64,000 bases of DNA from Phaseolus vulgaris (GCF_000499845.2 NW_027174108.1:124001-188000); one strand, 5' to 3'. Positions 44,626 through 57,580 are shown, counted from the stretch's first letter. Numbers and translations are program-made. Notes: generated by a model not told the origin, from the letters alone.

Positions 44626-45886
44626 TGTTCCGTCCGGTTGACCAGGACGTCTTCGTGCGCGACCTCAACCGTCAGCTAAGGACTCCTTCCCACTGATTGC
44701 CTGTGAATTCCTGCAAAAAAGAGGACAAAGAGGCGCCCTACCGGCCGTTTGCACTCCGACGCTCAAGTCAGCCAGCAAGAAACACCAAAAAACTGTCCAC
44801 CCACGTATCTGAGCACCGCGTGTGGCACTCTGAAGGTGGTAAAAGAACTGTGTATCTGTGTGTGTGTTGTCTCCTTTAGGCAAAAATATTCTCCGGTCAC
44901 TTGTACGTAACCTTAAAGCACGGGCAAGCAACCAAAGAGTTTCTCGTAAGTTTGCCAAAGGTTCCAACCCTTTCTCCGACATTCTCAGCGCTATTTAAAC
45001 TGCCCAGCATTTAAAGCGCCTTAAAGCGCTTTTAATCTCTAACGTAACGCACTCTTTAAAGCGCTTAATTACAAAACGTAGCGCATTTAAGACGTTGAAA
45101 CGCTTGGGAGCCCTAATAGTACCAGAATGCTCGAAAGGGAAACTGTATTGAATATCTTTAATTACCTGGCACCTGACTAGAGGGTGTTTCCATTCTGGCA
45201 TGGCTGTCGTACACGTGGAGGGCCTCACGACGGCATGACCCCATTTGGGGGCGTTTCTACCCATCTGGGGACGTTTCTACGTGTGAGTCCTCCTGCTTGG
45301 GAGTGCTACTGCGCTAGGGGTGGCTTTTTGGGTGCCAACTCATGCCCCCAAGTATCTAGCCACTTACTCTGAGAGCGTATCTGCCTTCCTCTCGCACCCT
45401 GCACCCGGTTATCCTGTGCGTGACCTTCCTCTTGGGTCGTATCTGTCCCGAAGGCGTCTCTGGGGCGGTAGGGGTACTTCACGAGTCAGGCTGCCCTTCA
45501 CTGGTACTCTCACTATGGCCTTGAAGCCACCTTCTCCTTCTCTTTATCACTTTTCCGAGATATCGGGTCCTGAGGCTTTCCCACGGCGTCGCTCCCTCCA
45601 TGGTCTTTCCTACCCATGGGTATCGGGGAACCACACCGTGGTTGCCTTGCTTTTACACTGTTTGACCTCGCGACGCCCTGGTTGGGCGACGCCTCTACCC
45701 AGGCGACGCCTTGCCTTGGCGATGCCTCCACTCAAGCGACGCCTTGCCTTGGCGACGCCTTGCCTTGCCTTGGCGACGCTTCCTCTTGGCGTCTCTACAC
45801 CTGGGCGACACCTTGAGTTGACTTTGACTCTCCAGTCGTTGACTTTGACCTTGACTTAGTCAATCGCCCTGGTACGGGACAGTACA
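44626..45886 (-). repeat. 5' LTR of element C (1,261 bp)
   Basis: Pair of 31349-32593. It has one extra 16-bp GGCGACGCCTTGCCTT unit, which accounts exactly for the length difference. A TTTAAATAG string near 44990-45000 (minus strand) may be the TATA element, with low certainty. Confidence 0.94.
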
Positions 45887-47880
45887 GATTGTAAAAGAAG
45901 TATTAAACATATGAAAACACAATTTTAACACATGAAATTGTTTTTCAAAGATATTCATAAGTGTTTCAATCAATTAATAGACTAAGATTGTATTAAACAT
46001 ATCAAAACACAATTTTAAAACATGAAATTGGTTTTCAAAGATATATCATAAGTGTTTTCAATCAATTAATAGCGAAAAGAACAAGTTGCAAACATTTAGT
46101 TAAGAAGTAATACGCTTGTTTTCAATAGTTAAGATACTTTTAAACTATTATTACACAGAACATTCACTTTCTTATAGTTTCCTAGGTTAACTATAGAACC
46201 TTAGATTGTAAATGAAAGAAGTATTAAACATATCAAAACACAATTTTAACACATGAAATTGTTTTTCAAAGATATCATAAGTGTTTCAATCAATCAATAG
46301 ACCTTAGATTGTAAAAGAAGTACTGAACATATCAAAATACAATTTGAACACATGGAATGGTTTTTCAAAGGTATCACAACTGTTCGAATCAATTAACAGA
46401 CCTTAGATTGTAAAAGAAGTATTAAACATATGAAAACACAATTTTAACACATGAAATTGTTTTTCAAAGATATTCATAAGTGTTTCAATCAATTAATAGA
46501 CTAAGATTGTATTAAACATATCAAAACACAATTTTAACACATGAAATTGGTTTTCAAAGATATATCATAAGTGTTTTCAATCAATTAATACCGAAAAGAA
46601 CAAGTTGCAAACATTTAGTTAAGAAGTAATACGCTTGTTTTTCAATAGTTAAGATACTTTTAAACTATTATTACACAAAACATTCACTTTCTTATAGTTT
46701 CCTATGTTAACTATAGAACCTTAGATTGTAAATGAAAGAAGTATTAAACATATCAAAACACAATTTTAACACATGAAATTGTTTTTCAAAGATATCATAA
46801 GTGTTTCAATCAATCAATAGACCTTTGATTGTAAAAGAAGTACTGAACATATCAAAATACAATTTGAACACATGGAATGGTTTTTCAAAGGTATCACAAC
46901 TGTTCGAATCAATTAACAGACCTTAGATTTTAAAAGAAGTATTAAACATATGAAAACACAATTTTAACACATGAAATTGTTTTTCAAAGATATTCATAAG
47001 TGTTTCAATCAATTAATAGACTAAGATTGTATTAAACATATCAAAACACAATTTGAACACATGAAATTGGTTTTCAAAGATATATCATAAGTGTTTTCAA
47101 TCAATTAATAGCGAAAAGAACAAGTTGCAAACATTTAGTTAAGAAGTAATACGCTTGTTTTTCAATAGTTAAGATACTTTTAATCTATTATTACACAGAA
47201 AATTCACTTTCTTATAGTTTCCTAGGTTAACTATAGAACCTTAGATTGTAAATGAAAGAAGTATTAAACATATCAAAACACAATTTTAACACATGAAATT
47301 GTTTTTCAAAGATATATAAGTGTTTCAATCAATCAATAGACCTTAGATTGTAAAAGAAGTACTGAAAATATCAAAATTCAATTTCAACACATGGAATGGT
47401 TTTTCAAAGGTATCACAAGTGTTCGAATCAATTAACAGACCTTAGATTGTAAAAGAAGTATTAAACATATGAAAACACAATTTTAACACATGAAATTGTT
47501 TTTCAAAGATATTCATAAGTGTTTCAATCAATTAATAGACTAAGATTGTATTAAACATATCAAAACACAATTTTAACACATGAAATTGGTTTTCAAAGAT
47601 ATATCATAAGTGTTTTCAATCAATTAATAGCGAAAAGAACAAGTTGCAAACATTTAGTTAAGAAGTAATACGCTTGTTTTTCAAGAGTTAAGATACTTTT
47701 AAACTATTATTACACAGAACATTCACTTTCTTATAGTTTCCTAGGTTAACTATAGAACCTTAGATTGTAAATGAAAGAAGTATTAAACATATCAAAACAC
47801 AATTTTAACACATGAAATTGTTTTTCAAAGATATCATAAGTGTTTCAATCAATCAATAGACCTTAGATTGTAAAAGAAGT
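45887..47880. repeat. 519-520 bp satellite between C and the solo LTR
   Basis: Landmark ends at 46089, 46608, 47128 and 47647. Within this block the string CTTGTTTTCAATAG changes to CTTGTTTTTCAATAG (one more T), which then persists to the right, so it marks a transition between array subtypes. Confidence 0.95.
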
Positions 47881-49063
47881 TGTTCCGTCCGGTTGACCGG
47901 GACGCCTTCGTGCGCGACTTCAACCGTCAGCTAGGGACTCCTTCGCACTGGTTACCTGTGGATTCCTGCAAAAAAGAGGACAAAGAGGCCCCTAGCGGCC
48001 GTGTGCACTCCGACGCTCAAGTCAGCCAGCAAGAAATACCAAAACTGTTTACCTACGTCTCTGAGCACCGCGTATGGCACTCTGAAGGTGGTAAAAATAA
48101 CTGTGTGTTGTCTCCTTCAGGCAAAAATATTCCCCATTCACTTGTACGTAACCTTGAAGCACGAGCAAGCAACTAGAGAGTTCTCTGGTAAATTTGCCAA
48201 AAGTTCCAACCCTCTTTCCAACATTCTCCGCGCTATTTCAACTACCCAAGCATTTAAAGCGCCTTTAATTACAAACGTAACGCACTCAATCAGCGTATTT
48301 AATTAGAAAAAGTAGCGCATTTAAGACGTTGAAACGCTTGGGAGCCATTATAACACCTGAATGCTCGAAAGGGAAACTGTATTGAAGGACTTTAATTACC
48401 TGGCACCTGACTAAAGGGTGTTTCCATTCTGACATGACTGTTGTACACGTGGAGGGCCTCACGACGCCGTGACCCCATCTGGGGCGCTTCTGCCCATCTG
48501 GGGACGTTTCTACGTGTGAGTCCTCCTGCCTGGGAGTGCTACTGCGCTAGGGGTGACTTTTTGGGTGCCAACTCATGCCCCCAATTATCTAGTCACTTAC
48601 TTTGAGAGCGTATCTGCCTTCCTCTTGTACCCTGCACCCGGCTGCCCTGGGCGTGACCTTCCTCTTGAGTCGTATCTGCCCCACAGGCGTCTATGGGGCG
48701 ACAGGAGCACTTCACGAGTCAGGCTGCCCTACACTGGTACTATTACTATGGCCTTGAAGCCACCTTTTCCTTCTCTTTATCGCTGCCCCGTGCTGTCGGG
48801 ACCTGAGGCCTTCCCACGGCGTCGCTCCCTCCATGGTCTTTCCTACCCATGGGTATCGGGGAACCACACCGTGATTGCCTTGCTTTAGCACGTTTGATCT
48901 GGCGACGCCCTGGTTGGGCGACGCCTTCACCTGGGCGACGCCTTGCCTTGGCGACGCTTTCTCTTGGCGTCTCTCCACCTAGGCGACGCCTGGTGTTGAC
49001 TTTGACTCTCCAGACGTTGACTTTGACCTTGACTTAGTCAACGCCCGGATACGGGACGGTACA
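47881..49063 (-). mobile_element. Solo LTR of the C family, TSD GAAGT
   Basis: 1,183 bp, same ends as the C LTRs (TGTACCGTCCCG... and ...GGACGGAACA on the minus strand), flanked by GAAGT at 47876-47880 and 49064-49068. No internal sequence. It is visibly more diverged and carries small indels relative to 44626-45886. Typical product of LTR-LTR recombination. Confidence 0.95.
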
Positions 49064-52000
49064 GAAGTACTGAACATATCAAAATACAATTTGAACACAT
49101 GGAATGGTTTTTCAAAGGTATCACAAGTGTTCGAATCAATTAACAGACCTTAGATTTTAAAAGAAGTATTAAACATATGAAAACACAATTTTAACACATG
49201 AAATTGTTTTTCAAAGATATTCATAAGTGTTTCAATCAATTAATAGACTAAGATTGTATTAAACATATCAAAACACAATTTTAACACATGAAATTGGTTT
49301 TCACAGATAGATCATAAGTGTTTTCAATCAATTAATAGCGAAAAGAACAAGTTGCAAACATTTAGTTAAGAAGTAATACGCTTGTTTTTCAATAGTTAAG
49401 ATACTTTTAAACTATTATTACACAGAACATTCACTTTCTTATAGTTTCCTAGGTTAACTATAGAACCTTAGATTGTAAATGAAAGAAGTATTAAACATAT
49501 CAAAACACAATTTTAACACATGAAATTGTTTTTCAAAGATATCATAAGTGTTTCAATCAATCAATAGACCTTAGATTGTAAAAGAAGTACTGAACATATC
49601 AAAATACAATTTGAACACATGGAATGGTTTTTCAAAGGTATCACAAGTGTTCGAATCAATTAACAGACCTTAGATTTTAAAAGAAGTATTAAACATATGA
49701 AAACACAATTTTAACACATGAAATTGTTTTTCAAAGATATTCATAAGTGTTTCAATCAATTAATAGACTAAGATTGTATTAAACATATCAAAACACAATT
49801 TTAACACATGAAATTGGTTTTCAAAGATATATCATAAGTGTTTTCAATCAATTAATAGCGAAAAGAACAAGTTCAAACATTTAGTTAAGAAGTAATACGC
49901 TTGTTTTTCAATAGTTAAGATACTTTTAAACTATTATTACACAGAACATTCACTTTCTTATAGTTTCCTAGGTTAACTATAGAACCTTAGATTGTAAATG
50001 AAAGAGGTATTAAACATATCAAAACACAATTTTAACACATGAAATTGTTTTTCAAAGATATCATAAGTGTTTCAATCAATCAATAGACCTTAGATTGTAA
50101 AAGAAGTACTGAACATATCAAAATACAATTTGAACACATGGAATGGTTTTTCAAAGGTATCACAAGTGTTCAAATCAATTAACAGACCTTAGATTGTAAA
50201 AGCAGTATTAAACATATGAAAACACAATTATAACACATGAAATTGTTTTTCAAAGATATTCATAAGTGTTTCAATCAATTAATAGACTAATATTGTATTA
50301 AACGTATCAAAACACAATTTTAACACATGAAATTGGTTTTCAAAGATATATCATAAGTGTTTTCAATCAATTAATAGCGAAAAGAACAAGTTGCAAACAT
50401 TTAGTTAAGAAGTAATACGCTTGTTTTTCAATAGTTAAGATACTTTTAAACTATTATTACACAGAACATTCACTTTCTTATAGTTTCCTAGGTTAACTAT
50501 AGAACCTTAGATTGTAAATGAAAGAAGTATTAAACATATCAAAACACAATTTTAACACATGAAATTGTTTTTCAAAGATATCATAAGTGTTTCAATCAAT
50601 CAATAGACCTTAGATTTTAAAAGAAGTACTGAACATATCAAAATACAATTTGAACACATGGAATGGTTTTTCAAAGGTATCACAAGTGTTCGAATCAATT
50701 AACAGACCTTAGATTGTAAAAGAAGTATTAAACATATGAAAACACAATTTTAACACATGAAATTGTTTTTCAAAGATATTCATAAGTGTTTCAATCAATT
50801 AATAGACTAAGATTGTATTAAACATATCAAAACACAATTTTAACACATGAAATTGGTTTTCAAAGATATATCATAAGTGTTTTCAATCAATTAATAGCGA
50901 AAAGAACAAGTTCAAACATTTAGTTAAGAAGTAATACGCTTGTTTTTCAATAGTTAAGATACTTTTAAACTATTATTACACAGAACATTCACTTTCTTAT
51001 AGTTTCCTAGGTTAACTATAGAACCTTAGATTGTAAATGAAAGAAGTATTAAACATATCAAAACACAATTTTAACACATGAAATTGTTTTTCAAAGATAT
51101 CATAAGTGTTTCAATCAATCAATAGACCTTAGATTTTAAAAGAAGTACTGAACATATCAAAATACAATTTGAACACATGGAATGGTTTTTCAAAGGTATC
51201 ACAAGTGTTCGAATCAATTAACAGACCTTAGATTGTAAAAGAAGTATTAAACATATGAAAACACAATTTTAACACATGAAATTGTTTTTCAAAGATATTC
51301 ATAAGTGTTTCAATCAATTAATAGACTAAGATTGTATTAAACATATCAAAACACAATTTTAACACATGAAATTGGTTTTCAAAGATATATCATAAGTGTT
51401 TTCAATCAATTAATAGCGAAAAGAACAAGTTGCAAACATTTAGTTAAGAAGTAATACGCTTGTTTTTCAATAGTTAAGATACTTTTAAACTATTATTACA
51501 CAGAACATTCACTTTCTTATAGTTTCCTAGGTTAACTATAGAACCTTAGATTGTAAATGAAAGAAGTATTAAACATATCAAAACAATATTTAACACATGA
51601 AATTGTTTTTCAAAGATATCATAAGTGTTTCAATCAATCAATAGACCTTAGATTGTAAAAGAAGTACTGAACATATCAAAATACAATTTGAACACATGGA
51701 ATGGTTTTTCAAAGGTATCACAAGTGTTCGAATCAATTAACAGACCTTAGATTTTAAAAGAAGTATTAAACATATGAAAACACAATTTTAACACATGAAA
51801 TTGTTTTTCAAAGATATTCATAAGTGTTTCAATCAATTAATAGACTAAGATTTTATTAAACATATCAAAACACAATTTTAACACATGAAATTGGTTTTCA
51901 AAGATATATCATAAGTGTTTTCAATCAATTAATAGCGAAAAGAACAAGTTGCAAACATTTAGTTAAGAAGTAATACGCTTGTTTTTCAATAGTTAAGATA

Positions 52001-52151
52001 CTTTTAAACTATTATTACACAGAAAATTCACTTTCTTATAGTTTCCTAGGTTAACTATAGAACCTTAGATTGTAAATGAAAGAAGTATTAAACATATCAC
52101 AACACAATTTTAACACATGAAATTGTTTTTCAAAGATATCATAAGTGTTTC
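49064..52151. repeat. 519-520 bp satellite, right array (about 6 units)
   Basis: Landmark at 49355, 49874, 50394, 50913, 51433 and 51952. Very homogeneous, uniformly AACAGACC and the five-T form. Units at 49874 and 50913 share loss of one G (AAGTTCAAAC), two units apart, and lines 50612 and 51127 share GATTTTAAAAGAAGTACTG. Ends at the D LTR. Confidence 0.96.
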
Positions 52152-52947
52152 TGATCCTGCCTGTTGACCGGAACGCTGGAAACTGCCTCGTCAAAGGATC
52201 GACGTGCGCACCGCTTCTCACCTCCGTTCCTCTTCGGGATCTACCTCAAGAACCTGCAAAGAAACAGTACGGCGCCGCTGCGGCCGATCGCACTCCAACG
52301 CTCAAGTCAGTGACGGTATCACCAAATACTAAAGAACAAGAACCGTGCAAATCCTCTCTCACAGTCAGCTCTATCACTCGCAAGCGTAAAGTGTATAAAC
52401 TGAACGTGCGTACCTCAGAAAGTTTGTTAAGAACTCTTATATACCTGGCAGCTTTCTCTCTACTGGCAGTTACAGACTTGGATACGTGGCTCGCATCCAA
52501 CTGTACACGTGCCATCATCTGGAGGCTCCCTGACTTGGCACTGCTTCTACTCTCATTTTTGGCTAAGTTACTTATGCATGGTACTGCCCAGTGCATAGCT
52601 AACTTGGGAGTGCGATCTCTACTGGAACTGGCGAGTTAGGGGTCTTCATACACCTTCCCTGTGGTCTCGCCGGCCGCCTTCATAATCTGCTTCTCCTTCA
52701 TCTTCGGCGATGTGCTTGCTCTGGCGATCTCCGACTGCTTGGTCGCCTGGGTCTACATCTGGCGACTTCATCTTTAACCTGGTGATCGCGGATTCTGGTA
52801 AGCTGGAAATCGGAACACGCCAATATAACAACTGGCGACTACACGAGCCCCCCGACTTCCTTTCCTTCTGCCAACCTGGCGCCTTGCCAACACGCCTACA
52901 CTGTAGCAGGGTGCCACGTCATCACACCCGACAACCAGGGCGGTACA
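52152..52947 (-). repeat. 3' LTR of element D (796 bp)
   Basis: TGTACCGCCC start (minus, 52947), end at 52152 against satellite. TATATAAG on the minus strand at 52436-52443. Confidence 0.95.
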
Positions 52948-52963
52948 CAAGCCCCCCAGTCTT
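52948..52963 (-). other. Polypurine tract of D
   Basis: AAGACTGGGGGGCTTG on the minus strand next to the LTR start. Confidence 0.85.
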
Positions 52964-53547
52964 AAGCGAAGACTTGTCTAGCGAAAAGACTGAAAGAGCC
53001 TACGTCAACACCGATCTACGTGGCACTGACGCAGAATTCCAAGCGGTTGTACCTTCTGCTGCCCTGACGCTCCACCAAACCCCTCACTCATCGCTCGACA
53101 CGTGGCTTCATCAACGGCTCTCTTCAGTTGCCGTTTGCGCTTCCTAAACCCATTTCGAAAAAACCCTTAAACCCATTTTCACTCAGCACTGTTCCATCAC
53201 TTTCCCTCGCATTCACGAACGCTCCAACTTTCTTCTGCGAAAACTCTCAGCGCTCTCCAGCATCCTGCATCGCCATCTACCTTCATCGTCTTCCTGATCA
53301 TCAAAAGGTACCTACTTTCCTTCATCTGCTGGTTTTCCTTGCATTTTAACCGATTCGCATCATCCTGTAACTGCCTGGTGCATACGCTGTGGGTTGTTTT
53401 TCCATTTATTCTTCTGCGTAACTTAGGGCTTCGTCAATCGTCGCAACGAACCTACATTCGTTCGTCTTTCACCTTCCTTCTATGATCGAGTCAGCCTTTG
53501 TAACCCCCTGATCATTTTTCCTTTCTTCTTCCTTTGCAGCTGCTATC
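52964..53547 (+). promoter_or_regulatory. Promoter and 5'UTR intron of antisense gene D
   Basis: CACGTG at 53099-53104. Probable 5'UTR intron 53308-53539 (CAAAAG/GTACCT to TTTGCAG), then ATG at 53548. Intron ends match B almost base for base. Confidence 0.58.
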
Positions 53548-56176
53548 ATGACTCGCACAAAGATTACCCCGAACCCTCCTCCTTCAGCACGAAACCTTCC
53601 TTCACAAGCACACGACCCAACACAAGTTCGTGGCGCTTCATCTTCGCAGGCTGAGAGGCCTGCGTCTTCCCAACCTGTCCTAGCCCAGGCGACTCCATCT
53701 AACGCTGGAGGAGCCCCCGTTCCTCTGCCAGACTTCAAAACTTTATATCCCTGGGCCAACTCGACCCTTCTGAAAGAGACATCCTCTGTGAACACTGCGG
53801 GAGCGGTCTTGCGGCTGACTAAGGGGGACGAGATCTATCAATCGTTTCACAAGGAGCACGACGAGAAGATGATGGTGCTGCCTTGCCCCGCCGATCTGCC
53901 CGTGTGTGCTGATGACAAAGTAAGCGCCGACGGGCCCTTCTGCTTTGTCTATACGACTTTGTTCAAGAAGGTCAGGCTCAGGTTCCCTTTCACCCGATTC
54001 GAGAGGGAACTTCTTACCGAGCTCAACATTGCTGCCGCCCAGCTCCATCCCAACAGCTGGGCGTTTGTTCGAGCTTTTCAAGTAATGTGCGCCCACCTGG
54101 GGTTGCCCGCATCGGTGGACGTGTTTTTGTTCCTTTTCGAAGCCAAGCACCCAGGGGACCGCCTGTGGGTCAGCTTGAACGCGATTGCTGGGAGGTCCAT
54201 CTTTACCATCTTCCAGCAATCGTACAAAGACTGGAAGGGGAAATTCGTCCAAGTACGTGCAAACGACAAGGACACCTCCCTTCTGGATGGCTTCCCCTTG
54301 TACTGGGTGGACAAGGGGAAGAAGGAGTCCAAGAGCTGCTTCAGGAGGCCCAGAAGTCCTGACAGCATGGGAGCATTGGACAGAGACCTCTGTCTCTTCT
54401 GGAAGAAGGTGGCGGACGCCAATATATCATTCCTTACCACCACCTTGATATGCTTCGAATTCTACGAAGATCAGCTAGAAATTCGAATAGGTTAGGACAT
54501 TAAACTCTTGTCTTGATACTGCTTCTGTTTAGCTGTTTCTGGGCGTCTTGTGCGTTATGCGCAAGACTTTGGTTTTACCTTTCCTGCATATATCATCTGC
54601 TTTGCTGTTTTATTACCTTATGCACTTATTCGTTTTCCTTGAGTTAACCCATGCATCTTTGTTTCATGCAGACGACATGTTGCCCAGAAACATGCTCGTT
54701 GAACTGAAGGCGCTCGCCCGAAACCACGGGTTGGCGACCGGTTCCCAAATGGTGCCCAACTCGGTGGTGGAGGCCGCCATTGTCCAAGGGCGATCACCAA
54801 GAAAGGAACCCGCCCAACGCAAAAAGTTGGTCCTTAAGAGACCTAAAAGGAAAGCCCCTCAAGTCATCCATGAGGAGGAAGAAGAGGATGACGAGGTCAC
54901 CGAGGATGGCCTCGTTACGAAGAGGAAGAGGGTGGCACCTTCTTCACCACCTGCTCCACCCCCTCTTCCATCCTCAACACCACTATCGACGCCTGCTCCT
55001 CCTCCATCATCGCCAACACCACAGGCTCCTTCCTCACCAGTCCAAACGGTTCCACTGGCCACTGCGCCACCTGCAGCTGAGGCCCAAGAGCCAAATTTCC
55101 TGGAGGACCCCCCAAGCGCCTCTACGCCATATGTGTCAGCTGGAGGGGGCCCCCCTTCAAACGCTTCAGCTGCAGAAAATGCTCCAATCGGGGATGAGGT
55201 TGCTCATACCTCTCCGATTCTGATTACCGAATCCCCGATTGCGTCGCCACGCCAGGAAGCAACTACTGAAGAACCTGCTAAGGAGGGTGGCGACGAGAAC
55301 CCACAACAAGCCCACCTGGTGCCTCTCCAAGCAGCAAACCTTCCCCTTGAGGTCACAAGGATGTGGGAGCCTCTAACTGCCAAGCTGAAAACCATAGCAG
55401 AGGATATCCCAGCGATCATAACCAGGGCTGTGGAGGGTTCAACCAGGAGGCTCCAGGACGACCTCTTCAACCTCAAAACCGAAAACAGCACCATGAGGAT
55501 CGAGGTGGAGAAGTTGTCCTTCAGCCTGACGCTCGCAGAAATCGAACACTCCCGAGTGGAGGATGCAATGAATAACGAGCTCAGGCTGGCGCGCAAGGAG
55601 GCTACTGATTTTCGCCGCAAAGTTCACGAACTTGCCCAAGAGAAGGTCGAGCTGGAAAGCAAAATTGTGCCTCTTCGCGCCAAGGCGGTCGACCTGGAGG
55701 CTCTCATGAAAGCTGACGCTGCTAAGGTGCAAAAACTGGAGCAGAGGTCGATCGACCGAGAGAAACTACTTGGGCAAGTAGAAAAGGCGAGGGACGACGC
55801 CATGGCTGATCTCGTCGAGGCCAACAAAGAGAAGGGAAAGGTGGCTGCTGAGTTGGCCCAAGCACAATCGGAATCCAAGAAGGTTACTGAAGACCTTCTC
55901 CAGGCTCAAGAGACCAACGAACAACTTAAAAAACAGGTTGAAGAGCTGGAGCAGCAGAATAAAGAGCTGAAAGAGCAAACTGAAGACCTCAAGAAGCGGA
56001 TTGAGGAACTTCAGGGGCAAATCGAAGAACTCAAGCTAAACTCTGCTCAGATTCTGGCTGCTGGATACGAAGCTGCTCGGGAACAATTCGCTTGCCTATT
56101 CCCCGACCTGGATCTCAGCCTGGTGTCGCTGAACAACGAAGTAGTAGACGGAAAAGTCGTTCCTACTGAAGACTAA
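53548..56176 (+). CDS. Intact antisense spliced gene: Transposase_28-like domain plus coiled coil (815 aa)
   Basis: Exon 1 53548-54490 (943 nt), intron 54491-54671 (GTTAGG...TGCAG, 181 bp), exon 2 54672-56176 (1,505 nt); total 816 codons with stop, phase-1 join. Residues 1-75 are Pro/Ser/Ala-rich. About 125-255 is the Transposase_28-like domain (FERELLTELN, HPNSWAFVRAF, GFPLYWVDKG). Residues 364-376 and 398-401 are basic, possibly nuclear localisation signals, around an acidic run. 404-535 is Pro-rich. 570-770 is a heptad coiled coil. The tail ends VVDGKVVPTED. No DNA-transposase catalytic triad is seen despite the Pfam name. An AATAAA at 56228-56233 may be its polyadenylation signal. It converges on gag-pol. 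Function is unknown; DNA or chromatin binding, or regulation of the element, are guesses. Confidence 0.88.
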
Positions 56177-56814
56177 TCAACTTCTCTTCATCTGCTACTT
56201 TCATGATTTCCCTTGTATATACCTTGTAATAAACTCGTGCATATGTGCTTTTAACAGATACTTATCTTAATGACAAAGTTTGGATATTCCCTCTCCTGAC
56301 TTCTTTAAGCGCTTTAACCTTCTTTGCATGTTTAACTTTGTCGGATTTAACTTAACGATTTTGCAAACACGACTTTTGACTTAACTGCTTCGAACCACTT
56401 CAAACTCAAGCAATAATCACTTTAACCAACTTGTACTCTTAAGGCAACTAACCTTATCGCAAGAATACCCTTCAAGCAACGAACTGTAACCCAGTTATTG
56501 GCTCAAAACACCGTCCCAGTCGACCTGCTTCATCAAACAGGTCTTTTAACCTTCTCGACGCTGTTTGAACTCTTCCCGATCGCCAAGAACTCTTGGTAAT
56601 ATCAGCTTTTCCTAACCTCATGCCTTGGCAATTGTTTCTCTGCATGGGGGCAGAGACGCCTTTTGGGATTTCTCTTTACCCTCCTGGACTTCAGAACAAA
56701 GACCGCTGACTAGGCGTTCTCTTCGAACCTACCTTAGCCACCTTCCAAACTTCTTCCACCCTCTGCACCATACCTGAACTCGTTCGAGACGAGAAGGATT
56801 TTATCTTGCCTAAG
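56177..56814. other. 3' flank of antisense gene D
   Basis: Non-coding, homologous to 18495-19099 and inverted 4991-5602. AATAAA at 56228-56233, 52 bases after the stop. Confidence 0.55.
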
Positions 56815-56960
56815 CTCGCATGTAAGCGAGAAGGTCTTTAACTCGCCTGAACTCGCTCATCGGCGAGAAGGTCTTTAACTCGCTTGAACTCGCTCATCGG
56901 CGAGAAGGTCTTTAACTTGCCTGAACTCGCTCATCGGCGAGAAGGTCTTTATCTTGCCTC
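56815..56960 (+). repeat. 37-bp minisatellite of D, about 4 copies
   Basis: Units CTGAACTCGCTCATCGGCGA / GAAGGTCTTTAACTCG. One 62-bp-type unit follows at about 56957-57015. Confidence 0.8.
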
Positions 56961-57092
56961 TACATTGCCCCAGGGGTTACATCTTCTCGCCCCCAGAAAC
57001 ACGGAGGACTTTTACTCTTCCTCGCCTGCACCCGCTCGACGGCGAGGAGGTCTTTAACTGGCCTTAACTCGTTCGTCGGCGAGAAGGACTTT

Positions 57093-57305
57093 ATCTGGTG
57101 CCTCAACTTGCCCAGGGTGTACATCTCCTCCCCCCAGGATGCACTGAGGACCCTTTCTCTTTCTCGCCTGCACTCGCTCGACGGCGAGGAGGTCTTTAAC
57201 TGGTGCCTCAATTTGCCCAGGGTGTACATCTCCTCCCCCCTGGATGCACTGAGGACCTTTTCTCTTTCTCGCCTGCACTCGCTCAACGGCGAGGAGGTCT
57301 TTTCC
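57093..57305 (+). repeat. 106-bp repeat of D, 2 copies
   Basis: CTGGTGCCTCAACTTGCCCA and CTGGTGCCTCAATTTGCCCA start at 57093 and 57199. Each unit combines a variant of the 62-bp unit with the CTCGCCTGCACTCGCTC module. Confidence 0.85.
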
Positions 57306-57344
57306 TTGCCTCAGGACGCGCGAGGGCGTCGCGGTCTTTCATCT

Positions 57345-57580
57345 GGTGCCTCCGATCGCCGAAAGACGATGAGGACTTTAAAACTTAACTGGTGCCTCCA
57401 ATCGCCGAAAAACGATGAGGACTTTAAAAACTTTTACTGGTGCCTCCAATCGCCGAAAAACGATGAGGACTTTAAAAACATTAACTGATGCCTCTAATCG
57501 CCGAAAAACGATGAGGACTTAAAAACTTTAACTGATGCCTCTAATCGCCGAAAAACGATGAGGACTTAAAAACTTTAACT
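57345..57580 (+). repeat. 47-bp minisatellite of D, 5 copies
   Basis: Units with TGCCTCCAATCGCCGAAAAA and CGATGAGGACTTTAAAA. Five copies against three in B and four in A. Confidence 0.85.

Larger units (their letters stand above)
31349..45886 (-). mobile_element. Element C: family-2 Tat element, complete, TSD GATTG
   Basis: Two LTRs of 1,245 and 1,261 bp, TG...CA ends, primer site, polypurine tract and a 5-bp duplication GATTG at 31344-31348 and 45887-45891. The satellite reads straight through when the element is removed. Gag-pol is on the minus strand. Two antisense genes lie on the plus strand, the first interrupted by a 902-bp insertion. The LTRs differ by about 20 substitutions and one 16-bp unit by my reading, so it looks somewhat older than D. 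Confidence 0.96.

Noticed and set aside
53548..56176. DNA transposon gene, from the Pfam name Transposase_28
   Set aside because: No catalytic triad or terminal inverted repeats. The gene lies inside an LTR element in every case.
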